Shown: positions 43,570 through 52,244, counted from the stretch's first letter. The stretch: 64,000 nt of DNA from CAG-791 sp963655255 (GCA_963655255.1 CAVKEB010000002.1:105468-169467); one strand, 5' to 3'. A program made the numbers and translations. Notes: a model not told the origin generated them from the sequence alone.

Positions 43570-45192
43570 ATGCAGCATCAGAATCTGAAAGAACAGGTCC
43601 GCCGGACGGTTCGGGAATTTCATATGATCCGGAGGGGAGACCGCGTTGTGACCGGGGTCTCCGGAGGGGCGGACTCCGTCTGTCTGCTGCTTCTCCTGAA
43701 GGAGCTGGCCGGGGAGTTCGGCATACAGGTCTATGCCGTTCATGTGCATCATGGCCTCCGAAAGGCGGCGGAGGAAGATGCGGCTTTTACTGGGAGACTG
43801 TGTGAGAGATTGGAAATTCCTCTGAAAATTTATCACGTTGATGCGGCCGAAGAAGCCGGGAAGCGGGGGCTTGGTGTGGAAGAGGCGGGGCGCGAGCTTC
43901 GCTATGAGCTTTTTGACCGGGCCTGCAGAGAGTGGGAAAGAGAAGAAACGAGAGAGGTCGAAGATCCGGGCACCCTCGTGGAGAAGGGAAATTCCGAAGA
44001 GGCCCTCCCGACCGTCCGCTGGAAAATTGCGGTGGCGCATCACCGCGAGGACAGCGCGGAGACGGTTCTGATGAATCTGTGCAGAGGTGCTTCTCTGACG
44101 GGACTTTCCGGGATTCGCCCGGTGAATGGGAAGGTGATTCGCCCGCTGATCCGCTGCAGCCGCAGTGAAATCGAGGCGGAGCTTCAAAGGCGCGGGCAGG
44201 ACTGGCGCACGGACGAGAGCAATGACAGCCTAGATTACACTCGCAATTATATCAGGAATCGGATTCTCCCGGAGCTTTCCGAGCGGGTGAATGCAAGAGC
44301 AGCCGAGCATATCTGCAGGATTGCGGAGGATCTCGCCGGGGCGGATGCCGTTCTGGAGGATCTGGCGAAGGAGAAGAGAGAGAGCTGCCGGATTCCACGG
44401 GAGAAAGAGAGCTATTCTGTTCCTTCCCTTCTCGCACTTCCGGTGTACCTGAGGAACCGGGTGCTGTATGACATTCTGGCAGAAAGCTGCGGGAAAAAGG
44501 ATCTTGCCTCGGAACACGTGGAGCTGGTCGGCCGTCTCCTTTTGGGAGGCGGAACGCATTTCGCGAATCTTCCGGGAGGTGTCCGGGCGGAGAAGGTATA
44601 TGACCGTCTTATATTTTTACACGAAGAGAGGAAAGAAAAACTCCAAAGGAAGAACGGCGCCTGCGGACCGGTAAAAGAGAATCCGGCGCAGGAGAATACC
44701 GCCTTTCCGGAAGAATATGCCGGGACCCGGAATATCTGGCCGGAGCGGAAGGAAGACTACCGGATGCGCGTCTTTGCCTACAGCGGAAATCCGCAGGACA
44801 TCCCGGCGGATCCATATACGAAATGGCTGGATTATGATAGAATATCTTCGTTTCTGACGTTCCGGACGAGAAAAGAAGGCGACTGCATTGCAATCGACAT
44901 CCGCGGGGGAAAAGGCTCCGGGGAGGCTGCGGAAGGCGGGCAGCCGGAGTACTGCCGCAAGAAGCTGACGAGGGTCATGATTGACGAACGGATCCCCGCG
45001 GCGATTCGCGGCCGTATGGTTCTGCCGGCAGACGGGAACCGGATCCTCTGGGTTCCGGGTTACCGGATCGGAGCGGATTACAAAATCAGTGGTGCGACGC
45101 GGATGGTGCTGGAACTCTCCCTTGAAGGAACCGGGCCCCACGTTACAGATAGAAATCTGAAGCGGCAGGGGCAGACCGGGATTTCGGGATGA
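43570..45192 (+). CDS. tilS: tRNA(Ile)-lysidine synthase TilS
   Basis: Modifies C34 of tRNA-Ile(CAU) to lysidine, changing decoding from AUG to AUA. The PP-loop GVSGGADSVCLLLLL is at about residues 28-42; HVHHGLR and AVAHHREDSAETVLMNLCRG follow. The C-terminal TilS domain lies at about 430-530. 540 residues, longer than the common 420-480: there is a charged insertion at about 125-153 between the first two motifs and another of about 45 residues near 360-400. Only a distant GAGGGAG is seen upstream of the ATG. Confidence 0.94.
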   Translation: MQHQNLKEQVRRTVREFHMIRRGDRVVTGVSGGADSVCLLLLLKELAGEFGIQVYAVHVHHGLRKAAEEDAAFTGRLCERLEIPLKIYHVDAAEEAGKRGLGVEEAGRELRYELFDRACREWEREETREVEDPGTLVEKGNSEEALPTVRWKIAVAHHREDSAETVLMNLCRGASLTGLSGIRPVNGKVIRPLIRCSRSEIEAELQRRGQDWRTDESNDSLDYTRNYIRNRILPELSERVNARAAEHICRIAEDLAGADAVLEDLAKEKRESCRIPREKESYSVPSLLALPVYLRNRVLYDILAESCGKKDLASEHVELVGRLLLGGGTHFANLPGGVRAEKVYDRLIFLHEERKEKLQRKNGACGPVKENPAQENTAFPEEYAGTRNIWPERKEDYRMRVFAYSGNPQDIPADPYTKWLDYDRISSFLTFRTRKEGDCIAIDIRGGKGSGEAAEGGQPEYCRKKLTRVMIDERIPAAIRGRMVLPADGNRILWVPGYRIGADYKISGATRMVLELSLEGTGPHVTDRNLKRQGQTGISG

Positions 45193-45251
45193 AATTCCGG
45201 ATGCCGGGCCACTTCGGCAATCACAGGCATTCATAAGAAAAGAGGTAGGAA

Positions 45252-45773
45252 ATGGCTGAGAAGATTACTGTACTGATTCCGGAAGAAGACATCGACAAGA
45301 GGGTTCGTGAGCTTGCGGCACAGATTTCGAAGGACTATGAGGGACGCAAGATCCGCATGGTCGGTATCCTGAAAGGTGCGAGCTTCTTTATGTGCGAGCT
45401 GGCAAAGCGCATTACGGTTCCGGTTTCCATTGACTTCATGCAGGTGTCCAGCTACGGCGGAGCAACGGAATCGACGGGTACGGTCCGGATCCGCAAGGAC
45501 CTGGACGAGTCGATTGAGGATCTGGATGTCATCATCGTTGAGGACATCGTGGATTCCGGACGCACACTTGCTTTTCTCGGTGATTTCCTGAAAAAGAAAG
45601 GCGCGAAGAGCATCCGCTACTGCACGCTTCTGGACAAGCCGGAGCGCCGCGTGGTGGATCTGAAGGCAGATTATTCCGGCTTCACCATTCCGGACAAGTT
45701 CGTTGTCGGATATGGAATGGATTATGATCAGGAGTATCGGAATCTGCCCTACATCGGCGTCGTGGAACTCTGA
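45252..45773 (+). CDS. hpt: Hypoxanthine phosphoribosyltransferase
   Basis: Purine salvage: makes IMP or GMP from hypoxanthine or guanine and PRPP. The PRPP loop EDIVDSGRTL is at about residues 97-106, the flexible-loop SYGG at about 72-75, and the C-terminal YGMDYDQEYRNLPYIG is typical. 173 residues. AGAGGTAGGA precedes the ATG. It is the usual neighbour between tilS and ftsH. Confidence 0.96.
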   Translation: MAEKITVLIPEEDIDKRVRELAAQISKDYEGRKIRMVGILKGASFFMCELAKRITVPVSIDFMQVSSYGGATESTGTVRIRKDLDESIEDLDVIIVEDIVDSGRTLAFLGDFLKKKGAKSIRYCTLLDKPERRVVDLKADYSGFTIPDKFVVGYGMDYDQEYRNLPYIGVVEL

Positions 45774-45908
45774 TCCGATACGGATTTTCCGTGCGATGAG
45801 GGCGCTCTGGTGAGAAAGCACTTTGAACGGTGTTTTCTGGGATGGAGCAGGAGCGAAGATACAGCAGTCAGTGTGACCGCGGCCCTGCTGCGGTGAGAAA
45901 GGCATAGT

Positions 45909-47780
45909 TTGGATAACAACGAAAACAGAAATACAGGAAACCGCATGGTGATCGGCCTTGTGGCGATCATGATGGTTTTTATCCTGATCCAGTTCGTGAG
46001 AGGCACCTACGGACAGCCGCAGAATCCCTATACGCAGGGTTCTTATGAGAAGGATCTTACGGCCGGAAATGTCACATCCGTGGAGATCGTTCCGAATCAG
46101 GAGACACCGACAGGATCCGCAATCGTCACGCTTGCGGGCGGAGCCGTGCGGACGCTCTATGCGACGGACATTACGAAAATTGAAGAGCTGACCCGGGAGA
46201 ACGGCGTGGAGCCGGTGGTGGACGATGTTCCCCGGGAGAGCTGGTTTATGACGAGCGTCCTTCCGATGCTGCTCGTCGCGGCTGTGTGCCTTCTGTTCTT
46301 CTATCTGATGAGTGCACAGCAGATGGGAGGCGGAGCGAATGCGCGGATGATGAATTTCGGAAAGAGCCGCGCACAGCTGGCCGACGGGAAGGACCGGGTA
46401 ACCTTTCAGGACGTGGCGGGCCTGGAAGAAGAAAAAGGAGATCTGGAGGAAATCGTGGATTTCCTGAAGGATCCGGCCAAGTATACGTCTCTGGGCGCGC
46501 GGATTCCGAAGGGCGTTCTTCTGGAGGGAGCTCCCGGAACCGGCAAAACCCTTCTGGCAAAGGCAGTGGCGGGAGAGGCCGGCGTTCCGTTCTACTCCAT
46601 TTCCGGATCGGACTTCGTTGAGATGTTCGTCGGTGTCGGCGCGAGCCGTGTCCGCGATATGTTCGAGGAAGCGAAGAAGAACTGCCCCTGCATCGTCTTT
46701 ATTGATGAGATTGACGCAGTGGCGAGACGCCGCGGAACCGGTGTCGGCGGCGGTCATGATGAAAGGGAGCAGACGCTGAACCAGCTCCTGGTGGAAATGG
46801 ACGGCTTCGGCGTCAACGAAGGAATCATCGTGATGGCGGCAACCAACCGCGCAGACATTCTGGATCCCGCGATTCTACGGCCCGGCCGGTTTGACCGCAA
46901 GATCACCGTCTCCCGTCCGGATGTGAAGGGAAGGGAAGAGATTCTGGCGGTTCACGCGAGGAAAAAGCCGCTCGGCGATGACGTCAATCTGAAAGAGATT
47001 GCACAGACCACAGCGGGCTTTTCCGGCGCGGATCTGGAAAACCTTCTCAATGAGGCGGCGATCCGCGCAGCGAGAGAGGACCGCAGATACATCGACCAGA
47101 AAGACATCCGTGCGGCATTCATCAAGGTGGGAATCGGCGCGGAGAAGAAAAGCCGCGTAATCTCCGATAAGGAGAAGAGAATCACGGCCTATCATGAGAG
47201 CGGTCACGCCATTTTGTTCCACGAACTGGAAGATGTCGGACCGGTTTATACCGTTTCGATCATTCCGACCGGAGTCGGGGCTGCCGGATACACGATGCCG
47301 CTTCCGTCCCGGGACGAGATGTTCGCGACAAGGGGACAGATGCTGCACGAGATCATGGTGGATTTCGGCGGACGGATTGCGGAAGAACTGATTCTGGATG
47401 ATATCACGACCGGAGCCTCCAATGATATCCAGAAGGCAACGGCAACGGCACGGAGTATGGTGACGAAGTACGGCATGAGTGCCAGCATCGGTGCCATCAA
47501 CTACCAGCAGGAAGAAGAGGATGTCTTCCTCGGCTATGATTTGGGCCACAGCTCCCGCAACAGTGAGTACATGGCAGGCGAGATCGACAAGGAGGTCAAG
47601 GCCATCATTGACCGCTGCTATGCGGATGCCAGGGCCATCATCCTCGCGCATGAAGACGTGCTTCATGCCAGCGCGAAGCTTCTGATGGAGAAGGAGAAGA
47701 TCACCGGTGAAGAGTTTGACGCTCTGTTCCATGCGGACGCGAAGGCTGAAATCGAGGAGAATCGTCAGACTTCATTGTGA
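45909..47780 (+). CDS. ftsH: ATP-dependent zinc metalloprotease FtsH
   Basis: Membrane AAA+ protease that degrades regulatory and damaged membrane proteins. Two membrane helices (about 13-30 and 113-135) flank an extracytoplasmic domain. Walker A GAPGTGKT lies near 207, the second region of homology ATNRADILDPAILRPGRFDR near 303, and the zinc site HESGH at 429-433. Start is TTG at 45909 behind GAGAAAGG; no in-frame ATG fits before the first helix. 623 residues. Confidence 0.97.
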   Translation: MDNNENRNTGNRMVIGLVAIMMVFILIQFVRGTYGQPQNPYTQGSYEKDLTAGNVTSVEIVPNQETPTGSAIVTLAGGAVRTLYATDITKIEELTRENGVEPVVDDVPRESWFMTSVLPMLLVAAVCLLFFYLMSAQQMGGGANARMMNFGKSRAQLADGKDRVTFQDVAGLEEEKGDLEEIVDFLKDPAKYTSLGARIPKGVLLEGAPGTGKTLLAKAVAGEAGVPFYSISGSDFVEMFVGVGASRVRDMFEEAKKNCPCIVFIDEIDAVARRRGTGVGGGHDEREQTLNQLLVEMDGFGVNEGIIVMAATNRADILDPAILRPGRFDRKITVSRPDVKGREEILAVHARKKPLGDDVNLKEIAQTTAGFSGADLENLLNEAAIRAAREDRRYIDQKDIRAAFIKVGIGAEKKSRVISDKEKRITAYHESGHAILFHELEDVGPVYTVSIIPTGVGAAGYTMPLPSRDEMFATRGQMLHEIMVDFGGRIAEELILDDITTGASNDIQKATATARSMVTKYGMSASIGAINYQQEEEDVFLGYDLGHSSRNSEYMAGEIDKEVKAIIDRCYADARAIILAHEDVLHASAKLLMEKEKITGEEFDALFHADAKAEIEENRQTSL

Positions 47781-47831
47781 TTTTGCACAAAAACGAGGGA
47801 TCGAATTTGTAAAATTCGTGTAATCAGCGAA

Positions 47832-47860
47832 TTGCTGGAAAAGAGGGGAACTGCTACTAT
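47832..47860 (+). promoter_or_regulatory. Promoter-like sequence for a candidate small RNA
   Basis: TTGCTG (47832-47837), 17-base spacer, TACTAT (47855-47860) with an extended TGC; an overlapping TATACT at 47858-47863 is an alternative -10. It faces a terminator about 90 bases downstream with no open frame between. Confidence 0.5.
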
Positions 47861-47867
47861 ACTACTT

Positions 47868-47960
47868 GTAACCCCCCAATACATTATAAGTTTTTGCTAT
47901 ACCCCATTAGAAGTTTTACCTTCTCAAAAACGACGGCCCCCCCAAGCACCGTCGTTTTTG
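47868..47960 (+). ncRNA. Candidate C-rich small RNA between ftsH and fba
   Basis: A short transcript of about 93 nt is predicted from the promoter-like site to the terminator. It contains three C-rich, probably single-stranded motifs: CCCCCC at 47872-47877, CCCC near 47902-47905, and CCCCCCC at 47937-47943 in the loop of the terminator hairpin. C-rich loops of this kind in Firmicutes small RNAs pair with the G-rich ribosome sites of target mRNAs. It may instead be only the 3' end of the ftsH message. Confidence 0.4.
47926..47960 (+). terminator. Rho-independent terminator with a C-rich loop
   Basis: Perfect eleven-base-pair stem AAAAACGACGG / CCGTCGTTTTT (47926-47936 with 47949-47959) and a loop of 12 bases beginning with seven C. 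It ends ftsH transcription and/or the candidate small RNA. Confidence 0.9.
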
Positions 47961-48014
47961 CTTGTCTATAAGTCTTTTCAGACATTTTCTGTTCCAATTT
48001 CCCTGTAGGTGCGT

Positions 48015-48052
48015 TATAATTGCAATCGGTAACATTGTTGATTTTTTATCAA
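48015..48052 (+). promoter_or_regulatory. Promoter region of fba with inverted repeat
   Basis: A perfect -10 TATAAT at 48015-48020 has only a poor -35 (TTCCAA at 47992-47997, 17-base spacer). An inverted repeat TTGAT-N5-ATCAA at 48038-48052 lies in the early transcribed region and could be an operator. Confidence 0.5.
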
Positions 48053-48088
48053 TCAAGGTTTCTATTTCAGGGAAAGGTGGTATTGGAT

Positions 48089-49027
48089 ATGCCTATCGTT
48101 ACTAGTACAGAACTGTTCAAGAAGGCTTATGACGGCGGCTACGCAATCGGAGCTTTCAACATCAACAACATGGAAATCGTTCAGGGAATCACTGACGCAG
48201 CAGCAGAGCTGAAGAGCCCCGTGATCCTTCAGGCTTCCCAGGGTGCAAGAAAGTATGCGAATTCCGTATACCTTGTAAAGCTGGTTGAGGCAGCAGCAGA
48301 GCTTCATCCGGAAGTTCCGATCGTTCTTCATCTGGACCACGGCGCTGATTTCGAGACCTGCAAGGACTGCATCGACAACGGATTCACTTCCGTTATGATT
48401 GATTACTCCGGCCATCCGTTCCAGGAGAACATTGAGGTTTCCAGAAAGGTTGCCGAGTACGCACATGAGCACGGCGTTGTTGTCGAGGCTGAGCTGGGGA
48501 CTCTGGCCGGACAGGAAGATGCTGTATCGGTAGAGGCAGACAAGGCTTTCTATACTCATCCGGAAGAAGTGGAAGAGTTCGTTGAGAAGACCGGCGTAGA
48601 TTCCCTTGCAATCGCAATCGGAACCTCTCACGGCGCATATAAGTTCAAGCCCGGCACCAAGCCGCAGCTTCGTCTGGATATCCTGGATGAGGTCGCTAAG
48701 AGACTTCCCGGATTCCCGATCGTTCTTCACGGCTCCTCTTCGGTTCCTCAGGAATATGTCAAGATCATCAACGAGAACGGCGGCAAGCTGGTTGACGCAA
48801 TCGGCGTACCGGAAGATCAGCTCCGTGAGGCTGCAAAGCGCGCAGTCTGCAAGATCAACATCGACTCTGACCTTCGTCTGGGCATGACCGCAGGCATCCG
48901 CCAGCATTTTGTAGAGCATCCGGATCACTTCGATCCCCGTCAGTACCTCGGTGACGGCCGTGCAAATGTCAAGGCTATCGTTGAGCACAAGATCAAGGAT
49001 GTACTTGGTTCTGACAATAAGATCTGA
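48089..49027 (+). CDS. fba: Class II fructose-1,6-bisphosphate aldolase
   Basis: Zinc-dependent glycolytic/gluconeogenic aldolase cleaving fructose-1,6-bisphosphate. The metal-site region HLDHGADFETC lies near residue 80, and SVMIDYSGHPFQENI, GTSHGAYKF and LHGSSSVPQEY follow. ATG 48089 behind GGAAAGGTGG gives 312 aa; the longer frame would start inside the promoter. Its codon choice looks biased, as expected for a highly expressed enzyme. A very strong terminator follows. Confidence 0.96.
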   Translation: MPIVTSTELFKKAYDGGYAIGAFNINNMEIVQGITDAAAELKSPVILQASQGARKYANSVYLVKLVEAAAELHPEVPIVLHLDHGADFETCKDCIDNGFTSVMIDYSGHPFQENIEVSRKVAEYAHEHGVVVEAELGTLAGQEDAVSVEADKAFYTHPEEVEEFVEKTGVDSLAIAIGTSHGAYKFKPGTKPQLRLDILDEVAKRLPGFPIVLHGSSSVPQEYVKIINENGGKLVDAIGVPEDQLREAAKRAVCKINIDSDLRLGMTAGIRQHFVEHPDHFDPRQYLGDGRANVKAIVEHKIKDVLGSDNKI

Positions 49028-49080
49028 GAATTTCGGAACGGAGTTTCCCGGATTTCGGAACTTTATACAGAATGATTCTG

Positions 49081-49116
49081 AAAGATCTGCAGCGTTTCGC
49101 TGCAGATCTTTTTCGT
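49081..49116 (+). terminator. Rho-independent terminator of fba
   Basis: Perfect 14-base-pair stem (49081-49094 with 49098-49111) with a TTT loop, followed by TTCG. The stem includes the palindromic hexamers AGATCT and CTGCAG. Confidence 0.9.
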
Positions 49117-49191
49117 TTACGATATGATGGTGGTGACGGGAAAAGGCAGAATCATTTCTGACCGGAGAAAATTCAGGAGAACAAAGTCGGA

Positions 49192-49261
49192 ACGTGACAT
49201 TGATATGTCATGTCCAAACGGCAGCATCGGTGCTGATGCAACGGCTGCCTCAGTGAGGTAT
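49192..49261 (+). repeat. Hairpin-rich intergenic repeat, copy B (upstream of ptsI)
   Basis: Shares with copy A a first hairpin (49192-49200 with 49205-49213), then a segment nearly identical to the second hairpin of copy A (GCAGCATCGGTGCTGATGC here), and ends in the same 15-mer GCCTCAGTGAGGTAT at 49247-49261. The middle modules of copy A are deleted. GTGAGGT in that 15-mer is placed 7 bases before the ptsI ATG and is the best ribosome-binding sequence there. Confidence 0.82.
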
Positions 49262-49265
49262 CAAC

Positions 49266-50927
49266 ATGCAGACAGCAGACGGCATCAGCATAGTGAAGGG
49301 AATTGCCATCGGCAGAATACAGTGCCGCAGCAGAAAGAATTACAGCGTCGGCGGACCGCTCCATGGCGAACCGGCCCGGGAACTGAAACGCTTTGAGGAG
49401 GCAAGAAGGCAGGTACAGCACCAGCAGAGGGAGCTGTATGAGAGAGCGGCGGAGACGGCGGGAGAGAAGTACGCGGAGATTTTCCGGCTGTATGCGGAGA
49501 TCCTGGAGGATGAAACGCTTCTGTCGGCAATCCGCCGAAGAATCGGTGAAGAGAAGCTCACGGCACAAAGCGCCGTGCGGCAGAGCCTGGATGAAATCGG
49601 AAGGCAGTTCCGCGAGATGGAGGATCCGTATTTCCGGGCAAGAGAGACGGATATTCTGGATATCCGGAACGCGCTTTTAGAGAATCTCTCGCATTCTCCT
49701 GACGGGGAAGAATCGCAGCCGGAGAGACCCGGGGAACCGGTGATTCTCGTCGGGGAGGACTTTACGCCTTCGGAGACCATCCGCTTTGACCGCACTGCCC
49801 TGGCCGGACTGGTCACCCGGGAAGGAAGCGTCAACTCGCACACGGCAATTCTGGCAAGATCCATGAATCTCCCGGCACTCGTGCAGTGCGGCGGAGTGTC
49901 CGCAGACTGGGAAGGCAAAATGGCGGTTCTGGACGGCTATGAGGGAAAAATCTACCTGGATCCGCCGGAAGAATTTCTGGATTCTGTGAGGAAACGCAGG
50001 CTGGAAGACGAAAAAGAGCAGACATCCCTGCTTGCACTGAGAGATGAACCGACGGTTACCGGGGACGGAAAGAGAATTCTGCTGGGAGCGAATATTGCGG
50101 TTTTGTCTGATGTGAAGAAGGCAAAGGAAAACGGAGCAGAAAAAATCGGTCTGTTCCGTTCGGAATTTCTGTACCTCAATGCCGCGAAGGAGCCCTCTGA
50201 GGAAGAACAGTTTCAGGCATACCGGAAAGTGCTGGAGGAATTTGCACCCGGGAAAGTCGTGATCCGGACCTGTGACATCGGAGCGGATAAGAGGGCTCTC
50301 TACATGAAACTGGACCCGGAGGAAAATCCGGCGCTTGGGCTTCGGGCGGTCCGGATCTGTCTGAAGCGGAAGGATTTTTTCCGGCGGCAGCTCCGTGCGC
50401 TGCTGCGGGCTTCTGCATATGGCAGTCTGGAGATTATGATTCCGATGATCACATCGGTGTGGGAAATGCAGGAATGCAGAAAGCTTCTGAAGGAGTGCCA
50501 AAGAGAACTGGAACAGAAAGGAATTTCGATGGCGGAAAGGGTTCCCCTGGGAATGATCGTGGAGACACCGGCGGCGGCCCTCTGCGCGGAGGAGCTTGCC
50601 GGGGAGGCGGATTTCTTCTCGATCGGAACGAATGATCTGACACAGTATACCTGTGCGGCGGACCGCCAGAATCAGAACCTCGGAGATTTCTTTGATCCGC
50701 GCCACCCGGCGGTCCTGAAGGAAATCCGCATGACGGTGGAAGCGGCACACCGTCACGGCATCCGCGTCGGCATCTGCGGCGAGATGGGATCTGATCCGCA
50801 GATGACGGGAATGCTACTTCGGATGGGCGTGGATGAACTTTCGGTGAATCCGTCCGCCATCCTGCCTCTCCGGAAGAAAATCAGAGAAATCAATCTCAGG
50901 ACACCGGAAGAGCCACCTCTTCAATGA
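49266..50927 (+). CDS. ptsI: Phosphotransferase system enzyme I
   Basis: First PTS protein, which phosphorylates HPr from phosphoenolpyruvate. The phospho-histidine is in GSVNSHTAILARSMNLPALV (about residues 186-205). The PEP-binding barrel shows LYMKLDPEENPALGLRAVR, GMIVETPAAAL, FSIGTNDLTQYT and GICGEMGSD with the catalytic Cys. 553 residues, slightly under the usual 570. The ribosome site comes from the upstream repeat element. The 3' end overlaps the convergent murG by 32 bases. ptsH lies 12.6 kb upstream. Confidence 0.96.
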   Translation: MQTADGISIVKGIAIGRIQCRSRKNYSVGGPLHGEPARELKRFEEARRQVQHQQRELYERAAETAGEKYAEIFRLYAEILEDETLLSAIRRRIGEEKLTAQSAVRQSLDEIGRQFREMEDPYFRARETDILDIRNALLENLSHSPDGEESQPERPGEPVILVGEDFTPSETIRFDRTALAGLVTREGSVNSHTAILARSMNLPALVQCGGVSADWEGKMAVLDGYEGKIYLDPPEEFLDSVRKRRLEDEKEQTSLLALRDEPTVTGDGKRILLGANIAVLSDVKKAKENGAEKIGLFRSEFLYLNAAKEPSEEEQFQAYRKVLEEFAPGKVVIRTCDIGADKRALYMKLDPEENPALGLRAVRICLKRKDFFRRQLRALLRASAYGSLEIMIPMITSVWEMQECRKLLKECQRELEQKGISMAERVPLGMIVETPAAALCAEELAGEADFFSIGTNDLTQYTCAADRQNQNLGDFFDPRHPAVLKEIRMTVEAAHRHGIRVGICGEMGSDPQMTGMLLRMGVDELSVNPSAILPLRKKIREINLRTPEEPPLQ

Positions 50928-51963
50928 GATTCAGAACGATGCGGTTCGAGTTGGTCTGGGAGCTCTTCTCCATGGCGGCGATGTACTGCGCACGGTTGTC
51001 ATAGAGCTCCTGGATCTTTTCCAGAAGGACATCCGGAAGATCATCGTCCTGCACCACGATGCTGTAGCCCTGCGCCTCGAAGGAGGCGGCATTGAGCTTC
51101 TGGTCACCACGGCCGGTGGGAAGCGGAACCAGGAGGTTGGGTTTCTTCAGAGCGAGCAGCTCGCAGATGGCATTGGCTCCCGCGCGGGAGAGAACGATGT
51201 CTGCCATGGCATAGAGATCCTTCAGATCTTCCTTGACGTACTCGAACTGGCGGTAGCCGGGACGGGTCAGGAGAAGATTGTCCATCTTGTCCTTGCCGCA
51301 CAGGTGAACGATCTGGAACTTCTCAAGGAGTGCGTCCAGATTGTCACGGACGGTCTTGTTGATGGAGGATGCACCGAGAGATCCGCCGATGACCATCAGA
51401 ACCGGCTTTCCCTCTTCAAAGCCGCACAGCAAGAGGCCGCGGCTGCGGTCTCCCTTGAAAAGCTCGTCGCGGATCGGGGTTCCGGTCAGAACGGCCTTGG
51501 AATCCGGGAGATCCTTCAAGGTTTCCGGAAAGTTGCAGCAGACCCTGGCCGCGAAGGGAGTACACAGCTTGTTGGCAAGTCCCGGCGTCATATCGGATTC
51601 ATGAATGATGCACGGAATATGAAGGGAGTGCGCGGCGTGCACGACCGGCACACCGACATAGCCGCCCTTGGAAAAAACCACGTTCGGCGCGAATTCCTTC
51701 AGGAATTTGTGCGCCTCCTGATAGCCGCGGATTACGCGGAACGGATCGGAGAAATTCTTCGGATCAAAATAGCGGCGAAGCTTCCCGGTCTCTATGGCGA
51801 CATAGGGAATGTCATAGTCGGCGACAAGCTTCCGCTCAATTCCGTTAATGGATCCGATATAGGCAATTTCGTATCCGGCTTCTCTCAGATAAGGAATCAG
51901 GGCCAGATTGGGAGTGCAGTGACCTGCCGTTCCGCCTCCGGTCAGTACGATTTTCTTGCTCAT
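50896..51963 (-). CDS. murG: UDP-N-acetylglucosamine--lipid I transferase MurG
   Basis: Peripheral membrane glycosyltransferase completing lipid II. The signatures are GGGTAGHCTPNLAL at the N-terminus, FSKGGYVGVPVV (around residue 98), HESDMTPGLANKL, MVIGGSLGASSIN and SRAGANAICEL, with a PLPTGRGDQKLNA acceptor loop. 355 residues. GAGGTG precedes the ATG on this strand. It follows the TSCPD gene by 29 bases as a two-gene operon, and is not in the usual mur/fts cluster. It converges on ptsI with a 32-base overlap and no terminator between them. Confidence 0.93.
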   Translation of the reverse strand: MSKKIVLTGGGTAGHCTPNLALIPYLREAGYEIAYIGSINGIERKLVADYDIPYVAIETGKLRRYFDPKNFSDPFRVIRGYQEAHKFLKEFAPNVVFSKGGYVGVPVVHAAHSLHIPCIIHESDMTPGLANKLCTPFAARVCCNFPETLKDLPDSKAVLTGTPIRDELFKGDRSRGLLLCGFEEGKPVLMVIGGSLGASSINKTVRDNLDALLEKFQIVHLCGKDKMDNLLLTRPGYRQFEYVKEDLKDLYAMADIVLSRAGANAICELLALKKPNLLVPLPTGRGDQKLNAASFEAQGYSIVVQDDDLPDVLLEKIQELYDNRAQYIAAMEKSSQTNSNRIVLNLIEEVALPVS

Positions 51964-51992
51964 GGATGATTCACCTCAACCTGAATCTTAGT

Positions 51993-52244
51993 TTACTTCA
52001 TTTCCGCAAGTGCGGCCTGGATGGCATGAGAAAGCTGATCAGGACATGAAGTATTCTTGAAGCCGCAGGTGGTTCCGGCCAGAAGGTCTGCAACCTCCTC
52101 TGCCTTTCTTCCTTCTACAAGGCGGCTGATGCCCTTCAGGTTGCCGTTGCAGCCGCCGGTGAAGGCCACCTTGCGGATGATGTGATCGGCATCAATGTCA
52201 AGTTCAATCTGAGAGGAGCAGGTGCCGGTTGTTTTATAGATCAT
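51993..52244 (-). CDS. TSCPD-domain protein (TIGR03905 family)
   Basis: Small protein of 83 residues with the FTGGCNGNLKGIS segment and the C-terminal TSCPDQL motif that names the family; the cysteines suggest metal or cofactor binding, but the function is unknown. AAAGGAGAC precedes the ATG on this strand. First gene of the pair with murG. Confidence 0.87.
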   Translation of the reverse strand: MIYKTTGTCSSQIELDIDADHIIRKVAFTGGCNGNLKGISRLVEGRKAEEVADLLAGTTCGFKNTSCPDQLSHAIQAALAEMK

